Shown: in pieces, positions 21,703 through 35,000 of the stretch | Position numbering within the stretch: position 1 is the stretch's first letter | Layout: every line of letters starts with the position of its first letter | Source: Saccharina japonica | Lineage: Eukaryota; Sar; Phaeophyceae; Laminariales; Laminariaceae | Direction of reading: 5' to 3' | Assembly (NCBI GenBank): GCA_008828725.1 | Contig: MEHQ01003547.1 | Location: 191,363-255,362, forward strand | Length of the DNA stretch: 64,000 nt | The notes under the pieces: generated by a model | The model's input: the letters and a program-made list of their open reading frames with translations, nothing else | Databases searched by the model: none | Told to the model about the DNA's origin: nothing | Made by a program: the position numbers and the translations under genes

Positions 21703-23703
21703 GATAATGGTCTCGTACTCGGGGGGGGGGGGGGGGGGGGGGTGTGGGGGGGGGGGTGATCGCGTGATGGACGGCCACCGAGGGCGTCGGTAGTTGACCG
21801 TAACATGCAGTCGTTGCAAGACGCGTGCCAGCTTTAGCCGCGCATGAAGAAGGGACCCACTCCTCGTCAAGGCTGGGCGGAATATTTTTGGTCTACGGGG
21901 GCTAGAGGCGAGGGCTGGGGGAGGGGGAGGCAGGGGGGAAGCAAGCGAGAGGGGACTAGGGAGGGTGGCACAAAAAATTGACCATGAGACCTTTGTGTTG
22001 TAGGAGTTGAAGAGAAGGGGTGCACCCGCGAGAAGAACGCCGGTCCTGCCTGTCCCGAACTGTTTGGAGGCAGACGTAATACCGTAGTAGCTTCGGTGCG
22101 CTGTGGCTGTTGTGGCCGCCGCTGCATTGACAAAACTTGTCGTTGTTGTGTGATCGCTTCAATTGCGTAGGGGTGCTCGACGACACGTCTTGTCTTGCGA
22201 GTGCCGCCGCAGGGAAACGTACGTGTAGCCAACGTGGAGCCATGTTTCCATACCGACAACTTCCTCGACCTACAGGAGAGGATTTGCAAACGTTTCCGAA
22301 CACATCTAAACCGGCTTCCGAAAATTACATCGACTCAGACCTTACGTGTGGGGTGCCCTCTTTCTCCCATGCGGATGGCGAGGCCGTGGTTGCGACCACT
22401 GTGACGGGGTATTTCTGTGGGTGGTTGAACATGTATAGAAAGGGTTCGGTCCGGCCGACCTTCCTAGGGGCCAAGGTAGTGTTGATCGAAGGAGAGCGTA
22501 GATGCAGGATGAGCCACAAGCCCTTCTACGGAACGAATACGCCGCCCTGATATGCTGGATCAAAATAATGTACCATGTGTTCGGTCACCATGTGCACATC
22601 TAACATCATGCCATGCTCAGCTTTTCGGTGAACCATGATCCCGCTCGAGCTCCTGTTCAGTTAGAACGTAAGTCTGGGTGTTCAGGCCTGTAGAGTATAC
22701 AATAATCCCTTTGTCCTTTAGCGATGGGACACAGAGAGAGATTTAGTAAAATGCCTAGCGTCATACTCGCGCGCCAAGCGGGTCAGAAATCGAAGGCTAC
22801 GCGGATATCGACGATAGTCCGTTGTATTTGCGCTCAGGTCATGTGATGATAGCCGTCTTAGGCTCGTCTGACGATAGCTGTTATCAGAGGCTCCTGCAGC
22901 TATTAATAGTGCACTAGCGCTTAACGAGGCTCATGACCTGTTAGCGCCCAGGCCGTCTGATGTGACTGTCCTCGGACCATTTGACGCAAACTGCCCTCAT
23001 AACAATCACGATCTTTGGAGGCCATGATAGTGCCGGGCTGTTGTTGAGCCAAGCTTGAGCAGCAGTGGAGATGATTTTTAAGTGGCACCACACCCTGCTC
23101 ATCTTGCTACGATTTTCCAACTGTCAACTTGTCAGTCCAAAAACCTCAACGCGGATCAACTGATTGTTGAACCATGGGTACTTCTCCTTATGATATTCTC
23201 CTGTTGACCCTGGATTAATTCCGGGGAGTTGCTTGCTATATCGGGCGATCGGCTGAAAAACTTTCATTTAGCTGTTTATATGTCGGCAGCTGATGTCATG
23301 TCATGCCTCTTTCATAATAACTTCCAAAGCAACACGTTCGTTGAACCGAATCTGACAGAATAAAACATTTATCGAACCAACAGCCGACAAGCTGACGACG
23401 TTTATTTTGCTGAAAACTGCCATTCATTCGTTCATTTCACCCACCCGTACCCTCTTACCACTCCTATGTATAGGCTTATAATCGTAGCGGCGTATTCCTT
23501 CATGAGGAATGTCGAACACGCGCGGCCGACCTATGATACAGACGCAGCTTGCCAATCTGAGTATCACCAAACTAAGCAATCGGTTGAACTCACAGCTGGC
23601 GTCGTTTTTAATGTTTTTAACTATGAAAAGAACCTACGATATCTACGTACCCACACCCGGGGTTGAGACTTATCTCTGTTGTTTACGAGCTACTGGTAAA
23701 GAC
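21703..23703. other. Intergenic, no gene seen
   Basis: The long G run at 21721-21742 opens the stretch. A 137-codon frame on the plus strand at 22137-22550 and a 140-codon frame on the minus strand overlap each other; neither shows a recognisable family or splice partners. From 22560 to 23460 no frame longer than about 60 codons is present. Confidence 0.5.
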
Positions 23704-24692
23704 TACCGTATAACACGGAAGAAAGCACACCCCGGTGATAACATTTTGGCATTTAAACATATTATCACCGGGTGTGCTGTTGTGGAGGGGTGTGCTATCT
23801 AACGCATCCCCGGTGATAAACACCACATGCACGAGAGCCCTGCAGCTAGGGGGTGTGGTAACGAGGGGGTGTGGTAACGACATTGTTATTGGTTGATAAG
23901 GAGAGTTAACAGACCCCGACCAGATTCAGGGGGTGTTGTAATGAGAGGGTGTGATAACGGTATATCAATGATTGCTATGGAGTGAGTGTGAACAGACCCC
24001 GGCCAGAATGCAGGGGGTATGTTAGCAAGGGGTATGCTAACGCATGACAAGCTTGGTCTAAAATCAGTGTTTTTTCTATTCTCACGTATTGCCGGTGATG
24101 GTAAGGCAAACGCTTGAAACCCGGGGATAACAGCAAAACCCCCCTCCTTGCTACGATACCGCAAAACGGTTACCGGTACCGGTACCATACAGGTACTCAT
24201 TGATGAAACCCCGAGAGTCGCACCGCAAGTGCTGCAGGTGCTTCACCGGTACCGGTACCGGTACCAGTAGCCGGGGCTTGGCACACGGCGGACGTAGGAG
24301 ACGTTATACCGTTAGTGCCAGTTCCGGTATGCGCGCTGGTCCCAGAGCGACATGATCGTTGCCCGAGGCACGGCACAGCAGCTACAGGTGGGGTCGAAGC
24401 CGCAGACTCGTTCGGCCCACTGTGAGGGGGCGCAGCAGTTGCCTTCATGCTGGTGTCCATACCGGTGCGGGTTGATTGTGAATTGTGAATGATATCCATC
24501 CACCAGGTGGTGTGATGATTGTGGAGTTTGACACTGTTTTCAGGCGTACACACGTAGGGGGGGTGTTATCTAACGTACCCCCGGTGATAAAGTGACGGAA
24601 AAAAAACGAAGTAAAACCAATATCACCCGGTGTGCTTATGTGGGGGGGTGTGTTATCTAAGGGGGGTGTGCTTTCTTCCGTGTTATACGGTA
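23704..24692. mobile_element. 0.99-kb TIR element with internal CACCCCCGGTGATAA modules
   Basis: The inverted ends are perfect over 30 bp (left starts TACCGTATAACACGGAAGAA at 23704). The interior alternates two short modules in both orientations: GGGGTGTGYTATCTAACG and CACCCCCGGTGATAA with its complement. They appear near 23735, 23765, 23800, 23860, 23930, 24010, 24560 and 24640. The middle (24060-24540) is not repetitive except for a GGTACC/GGTACCGGTACC cluster near 24170-24270. No transposase frame. Confidence 0.75.
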
Positions 24693-26032
24693 ATACGGTA
24701 CCTGGTATCAAGTGCTTGTAGAGCATCAGTACAACAGACTGTTCGTACTGCTAGATAGAAGTGCTTGTAAAAGGGGAACACAGCGATAAGGCGCAGACCA
24801 AACCCCTTGAGACGCTTGGCGGGCCGCGCCCGACAAGCATCCCCCATGTTTTAGATCCCGATAGTATCACATACAAACCAGTACTTGGCTACAGTACTGT
24901 TCAGTACCAGTATCATATCAGGTACTGGTACTAGTCATATTAACTCATACCAGGTAGGTACCAGAGACCTGGTGCCAATGTAACACAAGTACATTATGTA
25001 ATAGGGCCTACTGTAGTCTGGTACTACGCAACGGGCAAACGTGCATGAGTCGTACACATGTAGCACTAAATACTGCAAATCGGGTACGTATACGCACCTT
25101 GCCGCATATGTGCTACTACTCGTATCTGTGACGGCAATGGTGAGTTGCGCCAAGTAGATTAGGAACCGTTGCGTAAAACAAGACACAAAAAAAAACAGAG
25201 ATGGAGGCATTCCCAGGCGGATGGGGATGATAACCTATGATGATAGACACCCCCCCCCCCCTCCCCCCTCCCTGTTAGAGGGATCGAATATACGGTATGT
25301 AAAAAAATATTTCTGCTCTAAAGGGCGTCCTTGGCAGCGCACCGTCCTTTGCGGCACGGCCTGGGAGGTTAGTCATCACGATTCCGTATACTGTTTCGTT
25401 GCATTTATGTGGTCGGACCCCATATACAGCCCTTCTACGAGCTTAACAACTGAAGCAGATTAGTTCCACAGGGGATTTCATAAGGCACTACTTGGCTTCG
25501 ATGCGTCACAGGGAACGGTAATTACAATACCATATTGACCATGATGACAACTTGAAATTGAGTACAATGAAACTGACCCCCCTCTGTCTAAGAAGGGTTC
25601 AAGTTGCATATATTGGTGTGAGTGTTGGATTCCAAAATTTGCGCGCCCTCGCGATGTAAACACGATTTTATCGTTTGTCGTTGCAATTGCACTGATCAGC
25701 GCTTCATGCATGTAAACTTGTCTGCATGCGTTCCGAGAGATAACTCGTTTGTCTGCCTTGCGCACTTATTTTCCTCACGTAAAAGTTGTTGCCAGTCGAT
25801 TCGCGTGCTCTTCTAACTGCTTTACTCATCATCGCGCATCAGTATTGCCGGCCGTTCTTCTTGTGCAAATGCTGCGTGAAAACACTGTACCAGGTATCAT
25901 ATATTAGCTTGTCTTGGTTATCTCACCGACAAAGACATGGCGCACACTGTCACGACAACTTGTGTGATAGCTCTTAACGATTGGGAGCACTGTTCACTGC
26001 TTCGTAGAGATAACACACACACTTTTTCTAGA
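24693..26032. other. Intergenic spacer 3' of the LRR/EF-hand gene
   Basis: No supported gene. A C-run of about 18 bp is at 25249-25268, and TACCWGGTA words recur between 24700 and 24990. The LRR/EF-hand gene ends at 26033; no clear AATAAA signal was identified within 100 bp. Confidence 0.55.
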
Positions 26033-29000
26033 CTATTCAAAGGACTGGACATCGGCAGAAAATCCCCAGGCGTGCGCCAGCTCTCCTTCTTCGCCGACCT
26101 CCGTAAGGCTGCTGGTCGCGGTGGGACAATATGTTCGAGCCGTGTCTGGTCCAGTCGTGCCTATGCCGTCCACTCCTTCTACGTCCTTGGTGAAACCGAT
26201 CGCTATCTCGTCGGCGAGGAGAATCATCCCTTGGCGTGCCTTATCAAGCATGCTTCGGAATCTGTTCGGCAAAAGCGGTGGAAGTAAGTTTGCCGATGAG
26301 CACAGAATAGCACGCGCGTACGAAGCAGCTGCCGGCCAAATGCTTAGCGCCAATGGGGACACCTTGTACCCGGGCGTATACAGAAGTGTTGACACCTGAG
26401 CGAAGCGTTTTTTGGCACGGTTCATTCCTAAGCCAACTGGTGGTCGAATTATCTCAGAGTGGAGAATGCTTGAAAGTACTCTGTTTGGCCCTCTCTGTCG
26501 GCTTGCTGGGCATGTGACAATCTGCTGCTGCCATGGTGATGACTGCAATAAACAGGCGCCGTTGATGACGAGAGCGGGCGTACCTTGGTTACAATACGTA
26601 GGACGGTTAGGAATCAGAGCCCGCCCTACTATTTGGTTAAAAGACGAATGTTTTTCTACTTGTATCTGCGATGCGTAGCAAGTGTAGTTACCTCTGCTGC
26701 TGTCGAAACGTGTGTGCTACAATGTCAAACGTCGCCCCCTCGGCGCCGCTTGAGCTGAAATCCATATCCACCCTGCTGCACAACGTTCTCCTCGCCAGAT
26801 CCTGTGTGAAGCGAGACGCATCGCACGTGGGGGTTACCAATACGAGGGTCAGAAAAAGAACCCGTCGACGCGATTTTGGGTACGCGTAACAGTCGCGGTG
26901 TGCTTGACGATCGATTAGGCCCAGGCCAGGAAGCCACCTCATTGAACCAATTGTGAACGGTGCCGATGTTTAAAGCAGCTCGTGCATGTATCAGTTCGGC
27001 AGCAAGCCTGATATAACTTCAACGAGTTTACAGCGGTCGCCACGCGCAGCCTTGTCCAAGAGACCAGGAAACGTGGCAACTAGTTGTCAGGATAGTTGTC
27101 AAGCTTTGCCTGGATGCTGGAAACCCTTACATGCATCCTTTACTCGCAATAACAAGCAATTTATGTTGTCCGCAGTTTTCTTTGTTTGCCATATGAAGAA
27201 GTCATACGAGTACGCGATGTGAAATAGAGAGCGCATCTGCTTCTTGCCTGCCTAACACCCAAGTTGGGCATGCAGCCAAGCCGAGGCGTTGAAGCGTACC
27301 ACAGCGTCAGGATGCCAAAGCGACGCGGCCCCCCCTCCTGTAAAACGAAACAGCACAATCGGGGGACCAGATGTTAAATTAGATCAAAACATCGCACCCG
27401 CTTTGAGATTCCATGCTTCAAACAATGGAGGTCGCCTGCGCTGTCTGCGTGCTAGAACAAGGACGAGGACGAATGTACTTCCTTTACTCTACTACTTTAC
27501 CTAAAAGTATCTGCGTTGAGAAGGAAACAAAATGGTTCGTGGTGACGTGCTTAAGGTCGGAAAAATGCCGATGAGGACGGCGGACGGCGTTACTATCGAT
27601 GCAGTGCTTGCCTTCTTGTCGGAGGTGATATCCGGGGTTGTCCAGTCTAAAGGCAATTCCCAGCCAGGCAAAGGACCGAGTTCGATCTTCCGTTCGTAAG
27701 TTTCGTCGATCCAGTTCTCGCCGGGCTCCATCATCGCCTGGGTCGCATGCGTACAAACGGTTCAGGTTAAAGAGTTGCCGGAGAGTATTTACATCCGTAG
27801 TGACATGAAATGACACCACCCGTGTGAGCTGCATCTAAGCGCACTATTAGTAGTCGACGAACATACTTCATGCCAGGAACTATCGGGGGACGTTTTGGAG
27901 CGTCCGCAACGTCAAGCTGAACACTGGTACGCCTTGAAAAACAGACCCACCAGCCGGATTAGGATCTTCGCCATCTCCCGATCGTCCCAAACGGAGAGAT
28001 CCAACCGGTAGTACCGGTCCACGAAGATAGGGTTGGTCACGTTCAGGAAGCCGCGGCGGGCGAACACTTCGCGGCTTTCATCAGGTCGGAGAGCGTCGAC
28101 CAGGAGGCACATCTGGTCAATATCTGTCACCTGGTAACAAAAAGCGAGTCGTTTCCGCCACAAGAAAAATGAAGGACGGGCGCTTCAGAGAGTGGCATGG
28201 AAGTATTTTCAGCGCGGCATAGTTCAGTTCCTTAGTGCGTTGCAACGTGTGCGTAACCTCGCCATTACAGAAGCTCTACCGTACCAATGGTTGAGTTTAT
28301 CATAATTGTAGAATTCGGCACTAACCTTGTGGTAGAAGGTCACCACCACCTCTGCTCGAATCTGACCCTCGCGCGGAAAGCTCTCCAGGATTCGGGCCAG
28401 CTGTGGCACAGCGACCGTGGCGGCGCAGTGGAATTGCCAAAAAAAAAAGGAAGAGCGAAGCGGGGTGCCGGGAGGAAGATGCGAACCTTCGTCATTGGTA
28501 GCATTCAATTCAAATAAATTCGGACGTCGATTGTCCCGCTTGCCTAACATCCCAGGGGGGGGGGGGTGTACTCATGTCGTGCACGGCCGTAGTCGTATGA
28601 CCATAGACCCTCGCATCCCTACAATGCCGGGACGGAGCACGTTGGGTTTTCACCAACCAGGCAGACATTGCTTGCACCAAGCGCGAAGCGCCGTGAGGTA
28701 TTGGGCGAGTCGCATGGAAGGTGAGCTGCATCCTGCTAAGAACCGCCTCTGAGGCGGACTTGCATATGGATGACAGCTTCAATGAGTTAATTTAATTTCT
28801 GGTGTGGCCACTCCCCGAGACGGCAATGGGAGCACTATGTAACTACCTCGCGGGTGCCTTACCATATACACACTACGTGATATGATCATTCTCCTTGTGC
28901 GGAGCAAAGGTTCTCCACCCCGAACATATGATCTAACAAGACCGCCAGCTTTGGTGACCGCCAAAAAAAAACGGCACCCTGGTTGTCTAGCTCACGCAGT

Positions 29001-32000
29001 GAGAGACGTGTTTTACAGCGTCGTTGCCAACCGACACCAACCCAACCTATAAATATATCATATATTTATAGGGGGGGGGGGGCTCTTTCTCTTGGGGGAC
29101 GCCTCTCTCAGGCTGAATGGAACTGCTTCGTAGATACCAGGTATTTAACACGTCTGCATCCATACCCTCGCACGCACCCCGACAGCTGCCATAGCACCCC
29201 TTGAAAGGAGACCGAGCATGCTCTCTATATTGAAACCCTCCGCTTGGGAAGATCGCGACGTTCTGGAAGACGCACCTGGTCCGTGGTGAGACATGCAGAG
29301 CAGAGAGCCACTTCAAGTTCCTTGAGCTTATACCAGGCCTTGACGTAAGTATCGGATGGCACGAGGTGAGCGAAGGAGTTTCTCCGCTCGAGATCAACGC
29401 TCTTTACGTCGACGACCGACCACCATGACGCCAGTGAAACGTCGTCCAGGGCGGATCCACTACGGTGGACAGCGATGTCGGTGGTTTCATGCCGCGAAGA
29501 AGGAAACAAATGCGAGGGATGAGCGGAGTCGCAATAGGGCCGTTACTTTTGTCGAATAACTTTGTGTCCTAAATTTGCAGATGCTCCTGTCTTTATAAAA
29601 TACACAAAATACGTCAGCTGTGTGTTTTGTTTTTGCACAACTTGTGTTTCTTCCAGATTGTTCTGTTTTTTTTTCTCCAGATGTGTAAATGCTAAGCGTT
29701 TCTGATATGTTTCCCTCTGTCAAAAAAATCACTTTGTGCCAGAATTCCTCCGTCCTTGATACAAGATTTCACAAAATCGAGAAAATTTGGAAAATATGGA
29801 AAAATAAGAAAACTCTCCGATGATAACGGCCCCTAACCAAGGTGTAGTGCAGCCAGAGCCGACGGGTAATGATTGGGCCTTCTATATATTGTACCATAGG
29901 CAAAACTCCTGCAAGTTGATTTCAAGGCGCTTACTGCTCGATGTCCGAGATGATACCGTAAAGGAGCACCATAAACAATACGCAAGTTCAGTACCTCGAA
30001 AGCTCTGGTTCAAACCTTCGGAAATAATCCCGCATCTCAAGCTTAAACAGGGAACTAGACGACGCCATTTTCCGCCAGTGGGAAGTGCACGCCTCGAACA
30101 AGGCGTCTGTGGTAATGATCTTCTCGTCAATTGGGGTAGTAGCCGTGATAGGTGTTGATAACCCCAGTCTCGCCAGCATCCGCTGTGTTACGAAAATGGA
30201 GAGGGGGGAGTGTCAGTGACAATAGAACAACTCGGCATCATGTCAGGCATGTAACCTGGCGGGCGAGCTTTGCTTTGTGCTATGGCAATATAGGCCTTGC
30301 AACATACGAAAGCAGGGGGCTACGACACGGCTCTCTAGTGTCGATAATTCCCCGGCAGCATGCGTTCACCGAGCCATCCAACTAACTGAGATGATCCCAT
30401 GCGTCGAACGTCCGCCCCTACTCCCGTTGTGCGTCCTCGCAACAGAAGAGTGTTTTCGAGAGCTCACGATGGACGAGGCTCACGGTGACGACAATTATGG
30501 CTTCTAGAACATTCTGCAGTACATTCAGTAGGGTTCATGCAAGTAGAAGACCGTTAGTGAAGGAATCGTGCAGCACTTGCACCTGAAATCTCCTCTCCGG
30601 CAGCGGCATCTGATGGTGATCAGGTCTGGATGTCGACACGTAGTCAAACCGGAGAACGCCGTACTTTGGTAGATCTACGAACCAACCAGAAGTAAGGACC
30701 ACCGGCTGTTGAATGAGCGTCACAGGGGGGGGGGGGGGGGTATGCTTTCGGATCATGCCTGAGCGACCACGTTCAATATTGGCAGCGTAACCACAAAGTT
30801 CCTTGCGATATCGTCCGAACATGATCTCTACGGTATACGTGCGAGAATCCTGTGCGCGTTCAAGGGGGGATGTTTCCTTCGCTGGTCTCAACAAAAACCC
30901 CGGCCGGTGCCAACTTGAACCCAGAAGTTAATCCCTGAGTTGTCCCTGGCCCACTCTACCCGTTGAAGAACTGTCCACTACTGACACGCGGATACCTATT
31001 CTTCCGTTTGTAGTGCAGAATCCCTGTCAGCGGTATGTATGTGTGTTTCGCAGCAGGTACTCCGTGCGGCGTTCGATCTCACCTCCCGATTGTATTCTGC
31101 GTTTCTGAAATTATGCCAGTTGCCGTGCTGGGACGTATCGACCCGTGCACTGAACTGGTTGTGTTGTCGCTCGTGGTTCGCCACCGCGGCCATCTTTTCA
31201 CGAAGCAGTCGACAAAGCACGAGGGGGGAGTTAGTGTATCAGTTGGAACGGTTCTCGTCGTTGGTCGTGATGTCGCAGACCCCGAAGACAAGTTTGCTAT
31301 CGGCGGACTGTCCCTGTCTTGCCGATTCGCTCGTCTGCACAACTCGCTACTTGCGTGGAGCACTCAAACGAGTTCACACATGGAGATATCCTTGCGGTGC
31401 ATCCGATACAAGAGAAAAACGTCAACGCAATCGAGAAAATACAAGGAGTGCAATCGGGAACTTCGACCACCATGGCCCAAACGAGAACCAACAAAGTGTG
31501 TGCCTAGAGCATAGTCCTGGTGTGCCAACTGTTTCTTTGTTTCTCGTTAATCTGGAACGTTCCACCTTCGAGGCTGTCAGTCGATCCCTGGAGCTTTGCA
31601 TGTCAAGAGCGTAGTGCGCTGAAGGCATGCCCATCATAGCTCCCCAGGCTCCGCCGACCATAAACCGCAGGTTTAGCTTGGCCCTATGGTCCAGGTTGGA
31701 ATCTGAGGAACATCATCCCGTAAAAATGTTTCGTCAGAGCGACACATATCATCCGATAGCATGGGCACTGAAGCTTCACGCAGATAATTCCGAGAGAAAG
31801 CTTTACCCTACGTATGAACAAGGGTGGAGGGAAGGAGTGTTGCTCGTGTGAGCCTCGGGTTGGCTCTAAAATGACGCGTGGCGCCACACCAAGCGGGGAC
31901 AACTGAACGCTAAGTTTTGAACTCACCAATGAAAGCGGTGCATTCTTGAGTGGAGGCTAGCTGCGGCATGAGGATAGCCACGGCGTCAACTAGGTGGTAG

Positions 32001-35000
32001 TTGCTCGAAATAACCTCCAGCAGTCCTTGTGCCTGTCGAAAAAATAAATGGAAAGTTCAGAATCGTTCCGAATCATTCATTGTTCATTCCAAAATTGGCG
32101 GCTAACATTAAACGGCTGCGCTTGACCGCAGACCATCTAAACAATGTAGCTTGATCTTGATCTGCCGACCGATTTGTGAGCACGATTCACTCAACATGGC
32201 ACCGAAAATGCTACCTGTGCGCAACTGCAAGCGCCGTCTGGAATATGAATATAATGTAAAATCCGTTGGAAGTTCGAGACAAACATGAACACCCGCATAT
32301 TGAAATTTAAGGGTAGAATCAACGCGAGGGTATTCCGTGCACGCGCCTGAGACGCCGTGAAGTAGGTCCTGCTGTTGGTGGCAGCCAGCTCAAACAGACG
32401 TTTCCGGCTGTCGTCACTCGGTGATTGTCGAATATTGATGATGAGACCTTCCACCCCGCAGTCTGTGCTCATCTGCACCGACAAACAATAATAAGCTGCA
32501 TGATGTATTTTGCACGCGATGGCAGAGATCGCAAGGATAAACGACGAGTATGCCGAGGGCGTCTGCTACGCTGCAACCCTGCAACTGTTAAGAGCGCGCT
32601 GTACAGATCGAGCGTGACGGATGTGGCTCACCGGCAGGTTAATGGCGTTATCGCGAGGCAACCTGCTCCGCTCGAAAATTCGCTGTATCCATGCCAACCA
32701 AGCGTCTCTAGCCATCTATTATCCAACCTCGAAGCGTCACCGGCTAGCCACGTCCCCCGAGTTATTAGGGTTACCTACGAATGCTTCTAGTGTGTTCGGT
32801 AGCATGACCACCGAGCGGCGAAGTGTATATGAGCCCGTTTGACCTCATATAACTATTACGTGAGTTCGATTAAGAACCAAACAATATAAAGCCAACATGA
32901 TTGTGGATCCACCACCGATTCAGATAGTGTTAATCGACAGGCGTAATGCACGCACCTCTCCAAGAGTTCGGTCAGCGTTCGGCTCCTCGACAAAATGCAC
33001 CCGCAGGATTCCACTGTCAGGCACACGCCATTCCTTTTTGTCGTCTGTGCACAAGACGCCGTGTTCAACATGTCGCTGCTTCACGTGGGTTGCCTGCATG
33101 CGCAATGCGCAACAGGGGAAAGGCGGCAGAGACGGCTGTATGATTGTACCGGGTAACATTCACGGGTCGGCGGCGGCAGAGGTTCGCTTTTCATGAAGAA
33201 TATAGAGCGCTCACGACGACGGCACGCTTGTTGGATTAGAAAGGAGTACACAACACCAGCGGTCATGGCCTGGCATGTTTTCTGCAGAACAAGATGCTAT
33301 TATAGAAATACCGTGAGGCACGGTGCAAGCTAGTGCCGTACGGCCGAAGACCAAAATACCAGGCACCTCAAAGAAATAATTCCGTCGACTTAAAAGCTAT
33401 CGACCGGACGTTGTTCGACCACACCAACTGCAGGCGGCTCTCCCACTCTAGGGACACGACCCGCACGCGCTTGGGCCACGCTCTTTTTGCCACATGAGTC
33501 ATCGTTTTTTTCTGGTCTGAAGCGAAGCGCAAAAACACGACTGGGGCATGGAACCGAAGTACGGGCGAGTAGCTGGTCGGAAGCATAGAACAACGGCGGT
33601 AAGTGTAGCCCCCACCGTCATGTAGTGCGTGAACTCTTCCAGGTCGACAGAGCCGGAGTGGTCTGTGTCGTATTTGCTCATGACGTGTCGTATCCGTGCG
33701 TTGCCGTATGGTAGATTCAACGTCTGCAGCGTAGGAAGGAGTGGACGGGGCGGCGTCGTTTTGTTGGGTTGGAAATGACGCCACGGATGACCGACATCGC
33801 CACTCCTCGTCACACGTACTGTACAAACATGTAGCGCTGAACCGAGATGTAGCACAGTGGAAAACGGAGGCCACGAAGAATAACACGACACACCGTCATT
33901 TAAGGCATAGTCAACGTGCACTAATCCCTAGGCATATCCTACACGCTTCAATACCTTAGACACACGCTCGCGCAATACTAGATGTTTTCGTGTGGGCATA
34001 TGCCAAAATTAAAGGGGGGTAACAAGGGTCAAACTATAGAAAGAGCGCCACCGTCGAAGACATAACGACACCACCAAGTAGCCATCTGACGCGGGCACAA
34101 GGTGACGGCTGGCAAACCGGTTGCTGGTTTTCATCCGTCAGGAGACCTCTTAGTATGGCACCCGTTACTATAGTACATCGTACCTGGAACAATATCTTCA
34201 AATCGTTGACGACTAGCTCGCCCTTGTTGCCCTTGTCGGCGAAAAGGAAAATAGACTCGAAGAAGCTGCGGACCACAAAATCGCCACCGTATGCATCTCC
34301 ATTGCTCGCTGCCTCCATTGCTTTTGCGGCCAAAACCTGCTGGAAATATTCCAAACCGCGATTGGACATTGTGTGCTACGGACGCGTGGTGCTCCGGTTG
34401 CAGTAGTCCTGTAGTACTGAAAAAAACGCTGCCGAGTGGAACTTATCGATACGTATTCGAACCAAACCTTGCCGGTCTCGTCTTACCACGTCGTTATCGT
34501 TTACCCCACGGTTGACGAGACCGTTCAAACTGCAGCGGTACCGTGCACACAAAACAAATAAAACAGGACGCCGACACGAGCTTCGACGTCGCGACCGGAC
34601 ACGGTCTTATGTGCGTCTTCTGATCTCGGGTTCAACAGACTATATCCGTCAAGTTCTTCGTCGCCACTTCCTCGACTATCTGGTTGGTCGTACTCGCGCA
34701 GGCAGGCCTCGATATCAGTTTTCACTAGCTGTACAACGGCGGCCATTGTGAACGTAAACGTTCCTTGCTTTACGCTCACCTCATTCCAAATCTGCACGAG
34801 TTTGCTTGCCACGGCCGGCTCGGGTTTGAGTTCTACTGCCCTCGCATATTCCGTGAAATGGCCCATTTCGATCCTCCCCCCTGATGCCAACCATTTCTTG
34901 ATTCGTCTTGTAGCGGCTGCCACAGGATCGCGGGTTTCCACTGCGTTTTTCTCTCTGCGGAAACGGAAAGAATGAACACGTTCAGCTCTTCACCACCCTT

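Noticed and set aside
21867-22550. Overlapping 137- and 140-codon frames on opposite strands
   Set aside because: No known domain, no splice signals that join to neighbours, and both strands open in a G/C-rich area.
33390-33593. Extra exon of the LRR/EF-hand gene near 33.4-33.6 kb
   Set aside because: Several frames are open but none enters and leaves in phase with the exons at 33616-33723 and 32956-33093, which join directly in phase 0.
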